Below are positions 1 through 4,989 of a DNA stretch of 5,764 bases, one piece after another; within the stretch, counting starts at the first letter, position 1; every line of letters begins with the position of its first letter. The stretch comes from an uncultured Candidatus Saccharibacteria bacterium. Lineage in GTDB: Bacteria > Patescibacteriota > Saccharimonadia > Saccharimonadales > Saccharimonadaceae. The notes beneath the pieces are model-generated. The model was not told where the DNA came from. It was given only the letters and a program-made list of their open reading frames with translations, and made no database searches. Made by a program: the position numbers and the translations under genes. The stretch lies in the NCBI GenBank assembly GCA_938018005.1, contig CALIJG010000023.1, forward strand, positions 1 through 5,764, given 5' to 3'.

Positions 1-398
1 GAAGCCCAGTTTTGGCCATCAGCAAACAGCTGCGGGAAGAAATAGCCAAGCGCTGAGAAGGCCGTTACAGCATAGGCGATGTTGCCAATCCAGGCCGAGA
101 TCCAGTACCCCCAAGCCGAGTTGAACCCAACATATTTGCCAAACCCTGCCTCGGCATAGCTATAGATACCAGCATCAAGGTCAGGGCGCTTCTCGGCAAG
201 GTTGCGAAAACTCAGGACGAGGAAGACCATCCCCACCCCAGTGACAAGCCAAGCAATGATGGTCGCCAGTGGCCCAGCCGACTCTGCGGTATTACGGACA
301 AGATTGAAGATACCAGCCCCAATCATGCTGCCAATAACAAGCCCGGTGAGCGATCGCCACCCCAGCTTGCTCTCTTGTTGTGTTTGTTGTGTTGTCAT
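1..398 (-). CDS. arcD: Arginine/ornithine antiporter ArcD-type, N-terminal part (gene runs off the left edge)
   Basis: I translated this minus-strand frame by hand from the ATG at 398. It stays open for 132 codons to the window edge. It begins with a short polar, Gln-rich tail (residues 2-11), then a first membrane helix with the APC-superfamily substrate-loop motif GSMIGAGIFN (23-32), a second helix (about 44-64), and the segment PDLDAGIYSYAEAGFGKYVG (72-91). A hydrophobic stretch starting FNSAWGYWISAW (92-103) follows. This set is characteristic of the arginine/ornithine antiporter branch of the APC family, which imports arginine and exports ornithine across the cytoplasmic membrane without energy cost. 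An AGGGGG ribosome-binding site lies at 407-412, 8 nt before the ATG. The gene follows argF after about 30 bp with no terminator visible, so it is probably co-transcribed with arcA and argF. The C-terminal two thirds lie outside the window. A different basic amino acid antiporter of the same family is a less likely alternative. Confidence 0.9.
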   Translation of the reverse strand, partial: MTTQQTQQESKLGWRSLTGLVIGSMIGAGIFNLVRNTAESAGPLATIIAWLVTGVGMVFLVLSFRNLAEKRPDLDAGIYSYAEAGFGKYVGFNSAWGYWISAWIGNIAYAVTAFSALGYFFPQLFADGQNWA

Positions 399-428
399 AC
401 GTGAGGCCCCCTATGCCTCAGTTACTTG

Positions 429-1424
429 TTATAACGTCAGTGCCATCACTGCCTTAATCGTGTGCATGCGGTTCTCCGCTTCATCGAAGACCACACTGTG
501 CTCGCTCCGGAACACCTCGTCCGTCACCTCCATACTCTCAAGGCCGTAGTCTTGGTAGATCTTCAGCCCCGTCTCGGTGTTGAGATCGTGGAAGGCTGGC
601 AAGCAGTGCAAGAACTTAACATGTGGATTGTGCGTCTCGTCAAGCATCGCGCGATTTACCTGGTAGGGTTTGAGTAAAGCAATCCGCTCAGCGAACTGCG
701 CCTCCTCACCCATCGACACCCACACGTCGGTGTAGATTGCGTCTGCTCCCTCAAGGGCCGCGGCGCGATCATCCGTCACGGTAATCTGCGCGCCAGTCTC
801 GGCGGCAATCGCCCGGGCGAGATCAACCAGCTCACTGCTCGGGTGCAGCTCAGCTGGCGCTAAGATGCGGAAGTCAACACCCATCTTGGCCGAGCCAATC
901 ATCAAGCTATTGGCCATATTATTGCGCCCATCACCGACAAAGACCAGCTTCGTGCCAGCCAGCGGCCCAACATGCTCCTCGAGTGTCATGAAGTCGGCCA
1001 AAATCTGCGTGGGGTGGAATTGATCGGTCAGGCCATTCCACACTGGTACACCAGCGTGTTTGGCCAAGTCTTCTACCGTCGAGTGCTTAAAGCCGCGGAA
1101 TTCAATCCCATCAAACATCCGGCCCAGCACCTTCGCAGTGTCCTCAACCGACTCCTTTTTGCCGAGCTGGATGTCGTCTTTGCCGAGAAACTCCGGCGCA
1201 ACGCCGAGGTCATTGGCCGCCACGGTAAAGGCGCAGCGCGTGCGGGTCGAGTTCTTCTCAAACAAGAGCGCAACCTGCTTACCCTCGTGCAAGCGATGCG
1301 GCACGCCCTCGCGCTTGAGCTTCTTGAGCTCGTGCGCAGTGTCGAGCATCTGCCGGATTTCCTCTGACGAAAAGTCCTTGAGGGCTAGGAATGAGCGGTT
1401 TTTTAGATTGGTTGGTAGATTCAT
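429..1424 (-). CDS. argF: Ornithine carbamoyltransferase, probably catabolic (ArcB role)
   Basis: The 331-residue product has the usual length for this family. It carries the carbamoyl-phosphate loop STRTRCAF (59-66), the HPTQ motif (137-140), the VGDGRNNMANSL segment opening the ornithine-binding domain (163-174), the SMG loop within DVWVSMGE (233-240), and the HCLPAFHD motif containing the catalytic Cys (273-280). The enzyme interconverts citrulline plus phosphate and ornithine plus carbamoyl phosphate in the cytoplasm. Because it lies directly between arginine deiminase and an ArcD antiporter, it most likely runs in the catabolic direction, the role usually called arcB; sequence alone does not prove direction. 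The start is firm: the ATG begins on the base after the arcA stop codon, with a GAGAGG ribosome-binding site at 1433-1438 inside the end of arcA, 8 nt upstream. This spacing suggests translational coupling. It ends with TAA. Confidence 0.96.
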   Translation of the reverse strand: MNLPTNLKNRSFLALKDFSSEEIRQMLDTAHELKKLKREGVPHRLHEGKQVALLFEKNSTRTRCAFTVAANDLGVAPEFLGKDDIQLGKKESVEDTAKVLGRMFDGIEFRGFKHSTVEDLAKHAGVPVWNGLTDQFHPTQILADFMTLEEHVGPLAGTKLVFVGDGRNNMANSLMIGSAKMGVDFRILAPAELHPSSELVDLARAIAAETGAQITVTDDRAAALEGADAIYTDVWVSMGEEAQFAERIALLKPYQVNRAMLDETHNPHVKFLHCLPAFHDLNTETGLKIYQDYGLESMEVTDEVFRSEHSVVFDEAENRMHTIKAVMALTL

Positions 1425-2660
1425 TTACACATCCTCTCGTATTAATGGCATACTCATGCAGCGTGGCCCGCCACGGCCCCGGCCAAGCTCCGAGCCAGTA
1501 ATCTCCAGCACTTCGACGCCTGCCTCACGCAGTTTTTGGTTGGTGACGTAGTTGCGGTCGTAGGTGACCACCACCCCAGGAGCAATCGCCAAGGTATTAC
1601 TACCGTCATTCCATTGCTCGCGCGCTGCAGCGATATCATCACCGCCACCGCATTCGATCAAGGTAATCGACGGCACGCCAAGGGCTTGGCTGAGCACCTG
1701 CTCAAGATTATGTTCTTTGGTAATAGTTGGGTAGGCCTGCCCGTCTGCCTTATGCAAGACGAAGATATTCATCCGCCCCTCAAAGCCCCGAATCTCTGGG
1801 TGGATGGTAAATTTGTCGTGGTCAATCATCGTAAAGACGGTATCCAGATGCATAAAGGCGTGACTCTTAGGAATCTCAAGCGCAATCACCGTATCAAAAT
1901 TCGACTCAGCAAAGAGCTTTGTCGCCATCAGCTCAATCGCCTCTGGTGAGGTGCGCTCACTAATACCGATGGCCATCGTGTGGTTATTAAGCACCAGCTC
2001 ATCACCGCCCTCAATCGAGAATGGTTGGCTGCGATCATACCAGATCGGTACGTTCTTGCCAGCAAAGCGTGGATGGAAATCGATAATATAGCGCATAAAG
2101 AGCGACTCGCGTCGCCGAGCTGGCCAGTGCATCTTGTTGATCGTCAGACCTTGGCCAATCGCCGCTGCTGGGTCGCGCGTGAAGTAGAGGTTGGGCATTG
2201 GGTCGAGATAGAAGGGATATTGCTCATGCGCCACCATTGTGTGGAGTTGCTGCTGCTCAGGCGGCAGGCTAATCTCATCTTTGCGCACCCCCGCCATCAG
2301 CTTGCGCACCATCTGGCGTGGCTCCATGCTCAGCAAATACTCGGCCAGTGTCCGCGATGCTCGTTGGTTGTCTTGTTTTGACGCTACCAGCATCTCAACA
2401 ACAAATTGCCGCCGCACCGCTTCGTCAGCGAGTGCCTCGGCGGCAAGTTCATCTAAGTACAACACTTCGACCCCACGCGAGCGGAGCAACTCCGCAAAGC
2501 GATCATGCTCCTCCTGCGCAACCTTGAGATACGGAATATCGTCAAATAATAGACGCTGCAAATGTTCTGGCGTGAGATGCTCGAGCTCCTCACCTGGCCG
2601 ATGCAAGAGCACTGTCTTCAACCGGCCAATTTCTGATGTAATATGAATTGGATCGTCCAC
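1425..2660 (-). CDS. arcA: Arginine deiminase
   Basis: The 411-residue product matches the family's usual length of about 400-420. It hydrolyses arginine to citrulline and ammonia, the first step of the arginine deiminase pathway. The active-site set is complete: FTRDP (160-164, Asp163), EGGDE (217-221, Glu217), HLDTV (271-275, His271 and Asp273) and the C-terminal GPRCMSMPLIRE with nucleophile Cys401. The N-terminal block EIGRLKTVLLHRPGEELE (10-27) is also typical. Translation starts at a GTG (2658-2660). This start is supported by an AGGGGG ribosome-binding site 5 nt upstream (2666-2671) and by the fit of the N-terminus to the family. It is the first gene of a tight operon with argF and arcD. 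A good extended -10 promoter lies just upstream (2696-2723). The stop TAA directly abuts the argF ATG. All catalytic residues are present, so the enzyme is expected to be active. Confidence 0.97.
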   Translation of the reverse strand: MDDPIHITSEIGRLKTVLLHRPGEELEHLTPEHLQRLLFDDIPYLKVAQEEHDRFAELLRSRGVEVLYLDELAAEALADEAVRRQFVVEMLVASKQDNQRASRTLAEYLLSMEPRQMVRKLMAGVRKDEISLPPEQQQLHTMVAHEQYPFYLDPMPNLYFTRDPAAAIGQGLTINKMHWPARRRESLFMRYIIDFHPRFAGKNVPIWYDRSQPFSIEGGDELVLNNHTMAIGISERTSPEAIELMATKLFAESNFDTVIALEIPKSHAFMHLDTVFTMIDHDKFTIHPEIRGFEGRMNIFVLHKADGQAYPTITKEHNLEQVLSQALGVPSITLIECGGGDDIAAAREQWNDGSNTLAIAPGVVVTYDRNYVTNQKLREAGVEVLEITGSELGRGRGGPRCMSMPLIREDV

Positions 2661-2665
2661 CTTTT

Positions 2666-2671
2666 CCCCCT
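2666..2671 (-). promoter_or_regulatory. Ribosome-binding site deciding the arcA GTG start
   Basis: The minus strand reads AGGGGG here, followed by the 5-nt spacer AAAAG and then GTG. This is a strong Shine-Dalgarno match and supports the GTG as the real start of arcA. Similar sites precede argF (1433-1438, GAGAGG) and arcD (407-412, AGGGGG), whereas the other complete genes of the window lack such sites. Confidence 0.75.
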
Positions 2672-2695
2672 GTGTGGCTTATAGTTGATGCTTTC

Positions 2696-2723
2696 ATTGT
2701 AGCATGTTATGAGGTAAGTGCAA
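2696..2723 (-). promoter_or_regulatory. Probable promoter of the arcA-argF-arcD operon (extended -10)
   Basis: On the minus strand a -35-like TTGCAC (2718-2723) is followed by a 16-bp spacer and TACAAT (2696-2701). The -10 is preceded by TGC, giving an extended -10 element. The predicted start of transcription is near 2689, leaving a leader of roughly 28 nt before the arcA GTG with its ribosome-binding site. This is the best promoter in the arcA upstream region. Two inverted repeats overlap it: TGTTAT-N16-ATAACA (2705-2732) spanning the -35 and spacer, and ATGCT-N8-AGCAT (2688-2705) spanning the -10. Confidence 0.6.
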
Positions 2724-2732
2724 TGGATAACA
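2705..2732. repeat. Inverted repeat over the arcA -35 region, possible operator
   Basis: TGTTAT at 2705-2710 and ATAACA at 2727-2732 are perfect 6-bp arms. They start 22 bp apart, about two helical turns, and flank the -35 hexamer. That geometry would suit a dimeric regulator binding one face of the helix. With arms this short in A/T-rich DNA, chance is a real alternative, and I could not match it to a named operator such as an ARG box. Confidence 0.3.
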
Positions 2733-2760
2733 GATGTCACATTGGCTCAAACAAGCTATG

Positions 2761-2790
2761 TTGACACCACCTACTGTATTGATTTATAAT
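2761..2790 (+). promoter_or_regulatory. Consensus-like sigma-70 promoter facing right
   Basis: A perfect TTGACA (2761-2766) and a perfect TATAAT (2785-2790) are separated by 18 bp, one more than the optimum. The predicted start of transcription is about 2796-2798. No plus-strand protein gene follows; the transcript would run into the 3' end of the minus-strand NYN gene and meet a terminator within about 55 nt. Two perfect hexamers at acceptable spacing are unlikely by chance, so I regard this as a real promoter of a short RNA. Confidence 0.65.
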
Positions 2791-2791
2791 G

Positions 2792-2803
2792 GGTGATATC
2801 ACC
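2792..2803. repeat. Perfect 12-bp palindrome at the predicted start point of the rightward promoter
   Basis: GGTGATATCACC is fully self-complementary. It sits 1 bp after the TATAAT box, covering the predicted start site at 2796-2798. A protein bound here would block initiation, so an operator for the short transcript is the simplest reading. Its 3' half could also stay in the 5' end of the RNA. Confidence 0.45.
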
Positions 2804-2853
2804 ATGGCCAGACAAGCCTAAGGTCTCGACCGAACGCTGTTTCTGGCCTTTTT
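2797..2853 (+). ncRNA. Candidate short untranslated RNA (about 55 nt)
   Basis: The boundaries are set by a consensus-like promoter (start point about 2797) and an intrinsic terminator whose U run ends at 2853. Between them no credible protein is encoded; the only ATG frame is five codons (2804-2821). The RNA would fold mainly into the terminator stem GGCCAGA/UCUGGCC, with a partly paired inner loop. Its 3' part, from 2818 on, is antisense to the last codons and stop of the NYN gene, and it lies upstream of the arc operon on the opposite strand. It could be an antisense or trans-acting small RNA, or an abortive leader. I do not recognise it as a known RNA family, and its function is unknown. 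Confidence 0.4.
2806..2853 (+). terminator. Intrinsic terminator of the short plus-strand transcript
   Basis: GGCCAGA (2806-2812) pairs perfectly with TCTGGCC (2842-2848), followed at once by TTTTT (2849-2853). The enclosed 29 nt can extend the stem partly (AAGC with GCTGTT, with bulges). On the minus strand the same stem is not followed by a T run, so it is not a terminator for the NYN gene. Its direction matches the promoter at 2761-2790. Confidence 0.5.
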
Positions 2854-3351
2854 GTATTCTAATTTATTTCGAGTATTGCCGATAATATTGATATACCCGC
2901 GGTATTTTCGTAACAAGCTGGAATATCGTTTGTTTGGGCAAACTAGTGCCAGAAGTTTATCATTTTGGTGCAAATATTCTACGAGACAGCCAAAATCACC
3001 GTCACCAGAGACGATAACTGCCTTATCATATTCATTAAAACATTTAGCGGATGCATATAGTACCAGCTCAGCGTCAACATTCCCCTTGTATGTCTTCTTG
3101 CCGTCTTCACGGTATTCGACGGTCGGCTTAAAGACGAGCACATATCCCATCTCGAGTAGGCTTGTGTATAGCTGCTCATTACCTGGCACTAAACCGATAA
3201 ATAAGTAGGCTTTTTCAACATGGTATTTATTCTTTAAATAGAGGCGGAATTTCTTAAAATCAAGTTCCCAACCCTGCGACCTAATGCCAAGATTGAGGTT
3301 TTGGCTGTCTATAAAGGCATATACTTTTGGAATCTTTTGTTCATGCTCCAT
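2818..3351 (-). CDS. NYN domain protein of the LabA/DUF88 type (putative ribonuclease, PIN-like fold)
   Basis: The 177-residue product has the acidic pocket of NYN nucleases: FIDSQNLNLG near the N-terminus (Asp15, Asn18), then KGNVDAELVLYA (Asp93), and VSGDGDF (Asp117, Asp119). These residues would hold a metal ion in a single-domain, LabA-like protein, a fold known for cleaving RNA. The actual substrate cannot be told. I chose the ATG at 3351 over one 16 codons upstream (3399). The extra residues there do not fit the family, and an extended -10 box (3358-3366) lies inside that stretch with its start point at this ATG. The basic tail (KKARNSVRSRP) may help bind nucleic acid. The gene looks more A/T-rich than the arc genes. 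Its 3' end overlaps a probable short antisense RNA. Confidence 0.85.
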   Translation of the reverse strand: MEHEQKIPKVYAFIDSQNLNLGIRSQGWELDFKKFRLYLKNKYHVEKAYLFIGLVPGNEQLYTSLLEMGYVLVFKPTVEYREDGKKTYKGNVDAELVLYASAKCFNEYDKAVIVSGDGDFGCLVEYLHQNDKLLALVCPNKRYSSLLRKYRGYINIIGNTRNKLEYKKARNSVRSRP

Positions 3352-3357
3352 GGGTAT

Positions 3358-3366
3358 AGTATAGCA
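3358..3366 (-). promoter_or_regulatory. Extended -10 promoter of the NYN gene, leaderless layout
   Basis: The minus strand reads TGCTATACT, then exactly six bases, then the ATG at 3351. With normal -10 spacing the first transcribed base is the A of the ATG. No Shine-Dalgarno sequence and no good -35 hexamer are present; the TGC extension probably compensates for the weak -35. Confidence 0.55.
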
Positions 3367-3416
3367 AAAACAAACATACAGTCTTACATCGCCAATCACT
3401 CTATCGGCTACTGCTA

Positions 3417-4040
3417 CTACACCGCACGAGTCATAACCGCCAGGCTCGCCTCCACCCGGCAGCGAAATTCAGGGTGCGCCTGCAGCCACGCATCGGCCGC
3501 CCGAGCCGCGCCAGGCAGCGCTTCATTGGCATAATCATCCACCACCAGCACTGCATCAGGAGTCAGCTTCGGCGTCACGAGTCGGAGCGAGTCCATAATC
3601 GACTGGTAGTAGTCGCCATCGAGAAAGGCAAACATAATATCCCCAGGCACATCCTGCGGCGTAAGCTCAGCAAACCAGCCCTTATGCACCACTGGTGGGC
3701 GCAGCCCGGCTTTCTTAAACTGCTGGAGAAATCCCTTGCGCGTCGCAGCAAGCTCCCCTGCCACAAACTGCTCACCAGCTGCGCTCGCATCCTGCGCCGT
3801 CTTCTCTGGCAAACCAGCAAACGAATCATAGACGTGAAAGGCTCCCGCATGCTGATACGCATCGAGCAAGCGCCGAATAAACAAACTCGTCGTCCCCACA
3901 TAGCAGCCAAATTCAACAACCGACCCCTGGCAGCCAGCTCTCAGGAGCCGCTCGAGCTTACATAGCAAAACCCGCAACTCACGCTTGTCCACTTGGTCGG
4001 AGATGATTGGGTAAGTGCGGAGAAGTTGGTCGGTGATCAT
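3417..4040 (-). CDS. TylF/MycF-family class I SAM-dependent O-methyltransferase
   Basis: The 207-residue product has a Rossmann-type SAM site: VVEFGCYVGTT (motif I, 41-51), HVYDSFAGLPE with acidic Asp72 (69-79), and FLDGDYYQSIMDSL (139-152) followed by LVVDDY (165-170). The acidic residues DGD (141-143) and Asp168/Asp169 correspond to the metal-binding aspartates of the TylF/MycF macrocin O-methyltransferase family, so a divalent metal probably assists methylation of a sugar or polyol hydroxyl. The real substrate is unknown; no other sugar or natural-product genes are visible nearby, so a role in modifying surface glycans is only a guess. The ATG at 4040 is preceded by an extended -10 box (4050-4058) that would leave a leader of only about 3 nt. 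The gene is divergent from PEBP and 65 bp upstream of the NYN gene. Confidence 0.85.
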   Translation of the reverse strand: MITDQLLRTYPIISDQVDKRELRVLLCKLERLLRAGCQGSVVEFGCYVGTTSLFIRRLLDAYQHAGAFHVYDSFAGLPEKTAQDASAAGEQFVAGELAATRKGFLQQFKKAGLRPPVVHKGWFAELTPQDVPGDIMFAFLDGDYYQSIMDSLRLVTPKLTPDAVLVVDDYANEALPGAARAADAWLQAHPEFRCRVEASLAVMTRAV

Positions 4041-4049
4041 TATTGGCCC

Positions 4050-4058
4050 ACTATAGCA
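4050..4058 (-). promoter_or_regulatory. Extended -10 promoter of the methyltransferase gene, near-leaderless
   Basis: The minus strand reads TGCTATAGT followed by nine bases and the ATG at 4040. The predicted start point is near 4043, leaving a leader of about 3 nt. No ribosome-binding site and no convincing -35 box are visible. The element differs from the NYN gene's box at only one position (TATAGT against TATACT). Confidence 0.5.
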
Positions 4059-4161
4059 AATAATTGCCTACGATGCTATAACTTGGTTTATTTTGGTGCT
4101 TTCTCATATATAAATCTCATTTGTATGCCATTTGATCGAAATTATTCTGGCGAGCATGACC

Positions 4162-4176
4162 AGTATACGGTATACT
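4162..4176 (+). promoter_or_regulatory. PEBP gene -10 box inside a 15-bp palindrome, leaderless layout
   Basis: AGTATAC-G-GTATACT is a perfect inverted repeat with 7-bp arms and a single central base. Its right arm contains the -10 box TATACT (4171-4176), followed by exactly six bases and the ATG at 4183, so transcription should start on the ATG. The -35 region is poor. The left arm is a mirror-image TATACT for the minus strand. The palindrome may therefore be an operator, or may give a second start point in the other direction. Confidence 0.5.
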
Positions 4177-4182
4177 ATAACC

Positions 4183-4644
4183 ATGAAAGTCACCAGCCCC
4201 GCCTTCAAAAACAACGCCAAAATACCAAAGATCTATTCGCGCTTCGGCGGCAACCAGCGGCCGCCTCTCGCCATCAGCGACGTCCCTGATGGTACGCAGA
4301 GCCTCGCCGTGGTGTGCTATAGCCCCGACGCACCCTTCATTGGCGGCTTCTACCACTGGATTGTTTGGAATCTCCCTCCCACTACCACAGAAATCGGCAG
4401 CGACTACCTCCCTCACGGCGCGATTGAAGGCACCACCACCTGGGGTAAGCCAGGCTGGGGTGGCCCACACCCTACCTTTGGCACACACCGCTACCAATTC
4501 TTTGTCTATGCACTGAATACCGTACTCGACCTCCCCGCCAAAACACGCCCTAAGAAATTCTCCAAAGCAATCGCCCCGCACATCATTGAGCGCAGTATGC
4601 TGACAGGGAGATTTGGCGCGTTGGATATATTTGATTTGCGGTAA
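4183..4644 (+). CDS. PEBP family protein (YbhB/YbcL, Raf kinase inhibitor-like)
   Basis: The 153-residue product has the bacterial PEBP signatures: SPDAPFIGGFYHWIVWNLPP (47-66), a variant of the usual DPDAP...HW motif, and GWGGPHPTFGTHRYQFFVYA (91-110). These form the anion/phospholipid-head pocket of the fold. The family is small, soluble and cytoplasmic in most bacteria; its physiological role is not settled, and inhibition of kinases or proteases has been shown only for some members. The length is typical of the YbhB/YbcL subgroup and there is no signal peptide. I chose the ATG at 4183 because the protein MKVTSPAFKNN... fits the family start. A palindromic -10 box also lies just upstream, which excludes the upstream TTG at 4132. 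It stands alone, divergent from the methyltransferase; no partner gene is evident. Confidence 0.9.
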   Translation: MKVTSPAFKNNAKIPKIYSRFGGNQRPPLAISDVPDGTQSLAVVCYSPDAPFIGGFYHWIVWNLPPTTTEIGSDYLPHGAIEGTTTWGKPGWGGPHPTFGTHRYQFFVYALNTVLDLPAKTRPKKFSKAIAPHIIERSMLTGRFGALDIFDLR

Positions 4645-4669
4645 CAGCAACTAATTAATCTTATAAACA

Positions 4670-4971
4670 ATGTCTCTACTTGATAGTATTGAACCTCTAT
4701 CCCCGGTTATATCAATCATTTCTGCCGTAATTGCAGTGATAAAAGTCGCGTTATTTATGAGATTGAAGAATTAGTTATCCGTCAAATTAACCGTACACGC
4801 GATGATGCAGATGGTCGAGGTCTGCCAAAACTTAATGAGAAATTGAAGACCGGTCATTATACAATCCTTGAAGCCCTCGAAAGAAATGATGGCGATTGGG
4901 CTATCCTCCTTGCCCGCATCAAGCGACCCACACGGGATGAGCGAACACATCGGAGAAAACGAAAAAATTAG
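4670..4971 (+). pseudogene. Small membrane-anchored protein of unknown function, split by a frame change
   Basis: From the ATG at 4670 a 34-codon frame (ending at 4774) encodes a start like MSLLDSIEPLSP followed by a hydrophobic stretch, residues 13-24, suited to a membrane anchor. A second frame, open from 4693 to the TAG at 4971, has no ATG, GTG or TTG near its beginning. It encodes a hydrophilic, helix-rich segment (SRVIYEIEELVIRQINRTRDD, then a region with LNEKLKTGHYTILEALERND) and a very basic tail. Joining them with a -1 shift at AAAA (4741-4744) gives a protein of about 100 residues with the hydrophobic part followed by Lys-Ser-Arg, a natural anchor boundary. I do not recognise a family. 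A lost base (decayed gene or sequence error) is most likely; programmed frameshifting is possible but the site is not a classical slippery heptamer. An alternative is that the second frame is a 5'-truncated gene on its own (it contains CRNC). Confidence 0.45.
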
Positions 4972-4980
4972 GTATACCTA
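4969..4980. repeat. 12-bp palindrome near the 3' ends of the broken gene and the ABC gene
   Basis: TAGGTATACCTA is a perfect palindrome. On the minus strand it is followed, after AA, by a run of six Ts (4962-4967), so it can be read as a small 4-bp hairpin plus U run that could help end the ABC exporter transcript. It also contains the core GTATAC seen twice in the PEBP promoter palindrome. Its stem is weak for a terminator. Confidence 0.3.
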
Positions 4981-4989
4981 TGAACACAT

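Noticed and set aside
972..2646. Long open frames on the plus strand opposite argF and arcA
   Set aside because: They lie entirely antisense to genes with complete active-site motifs, show no recognisable domains and have compositions expected of codon-bias shadows.
2734..2742. ATGTCACAT, with TGTGA on the minus strand, as a CRP/FNR/ArcR-type site before arcA
   Set aside because: Only one half-site is good; the second half at the proper 6-nt spacing matches the consensus poorly.
2804..2821. A five-codon ATG frame inside the short plus-strand RNA, as a possible leader peptide
   Set aside because: It is too short to judge, has no ribosome-binding site, lies 13 nt from the -10 box unlike the local leaderless genes, and no gene follows it.
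3352..3399. The longer start of the NYN gene at 3399
   Set aside because: The extra 16 residues are not family-like and the best promoter lies within them, pointing to the ATG at 3351.
4132..4182. An upstream TTG start for the PEBP gene
   Set aside because: The extension covers the -10 box and palindrome and adds residues not found at the start of the family.
4117..4650. A 177-codon minus-strand frame opposite the PEBP gene
   Set aside because: It overlaps the whole of a well-recognised PEBP gene and its translation has no family features.
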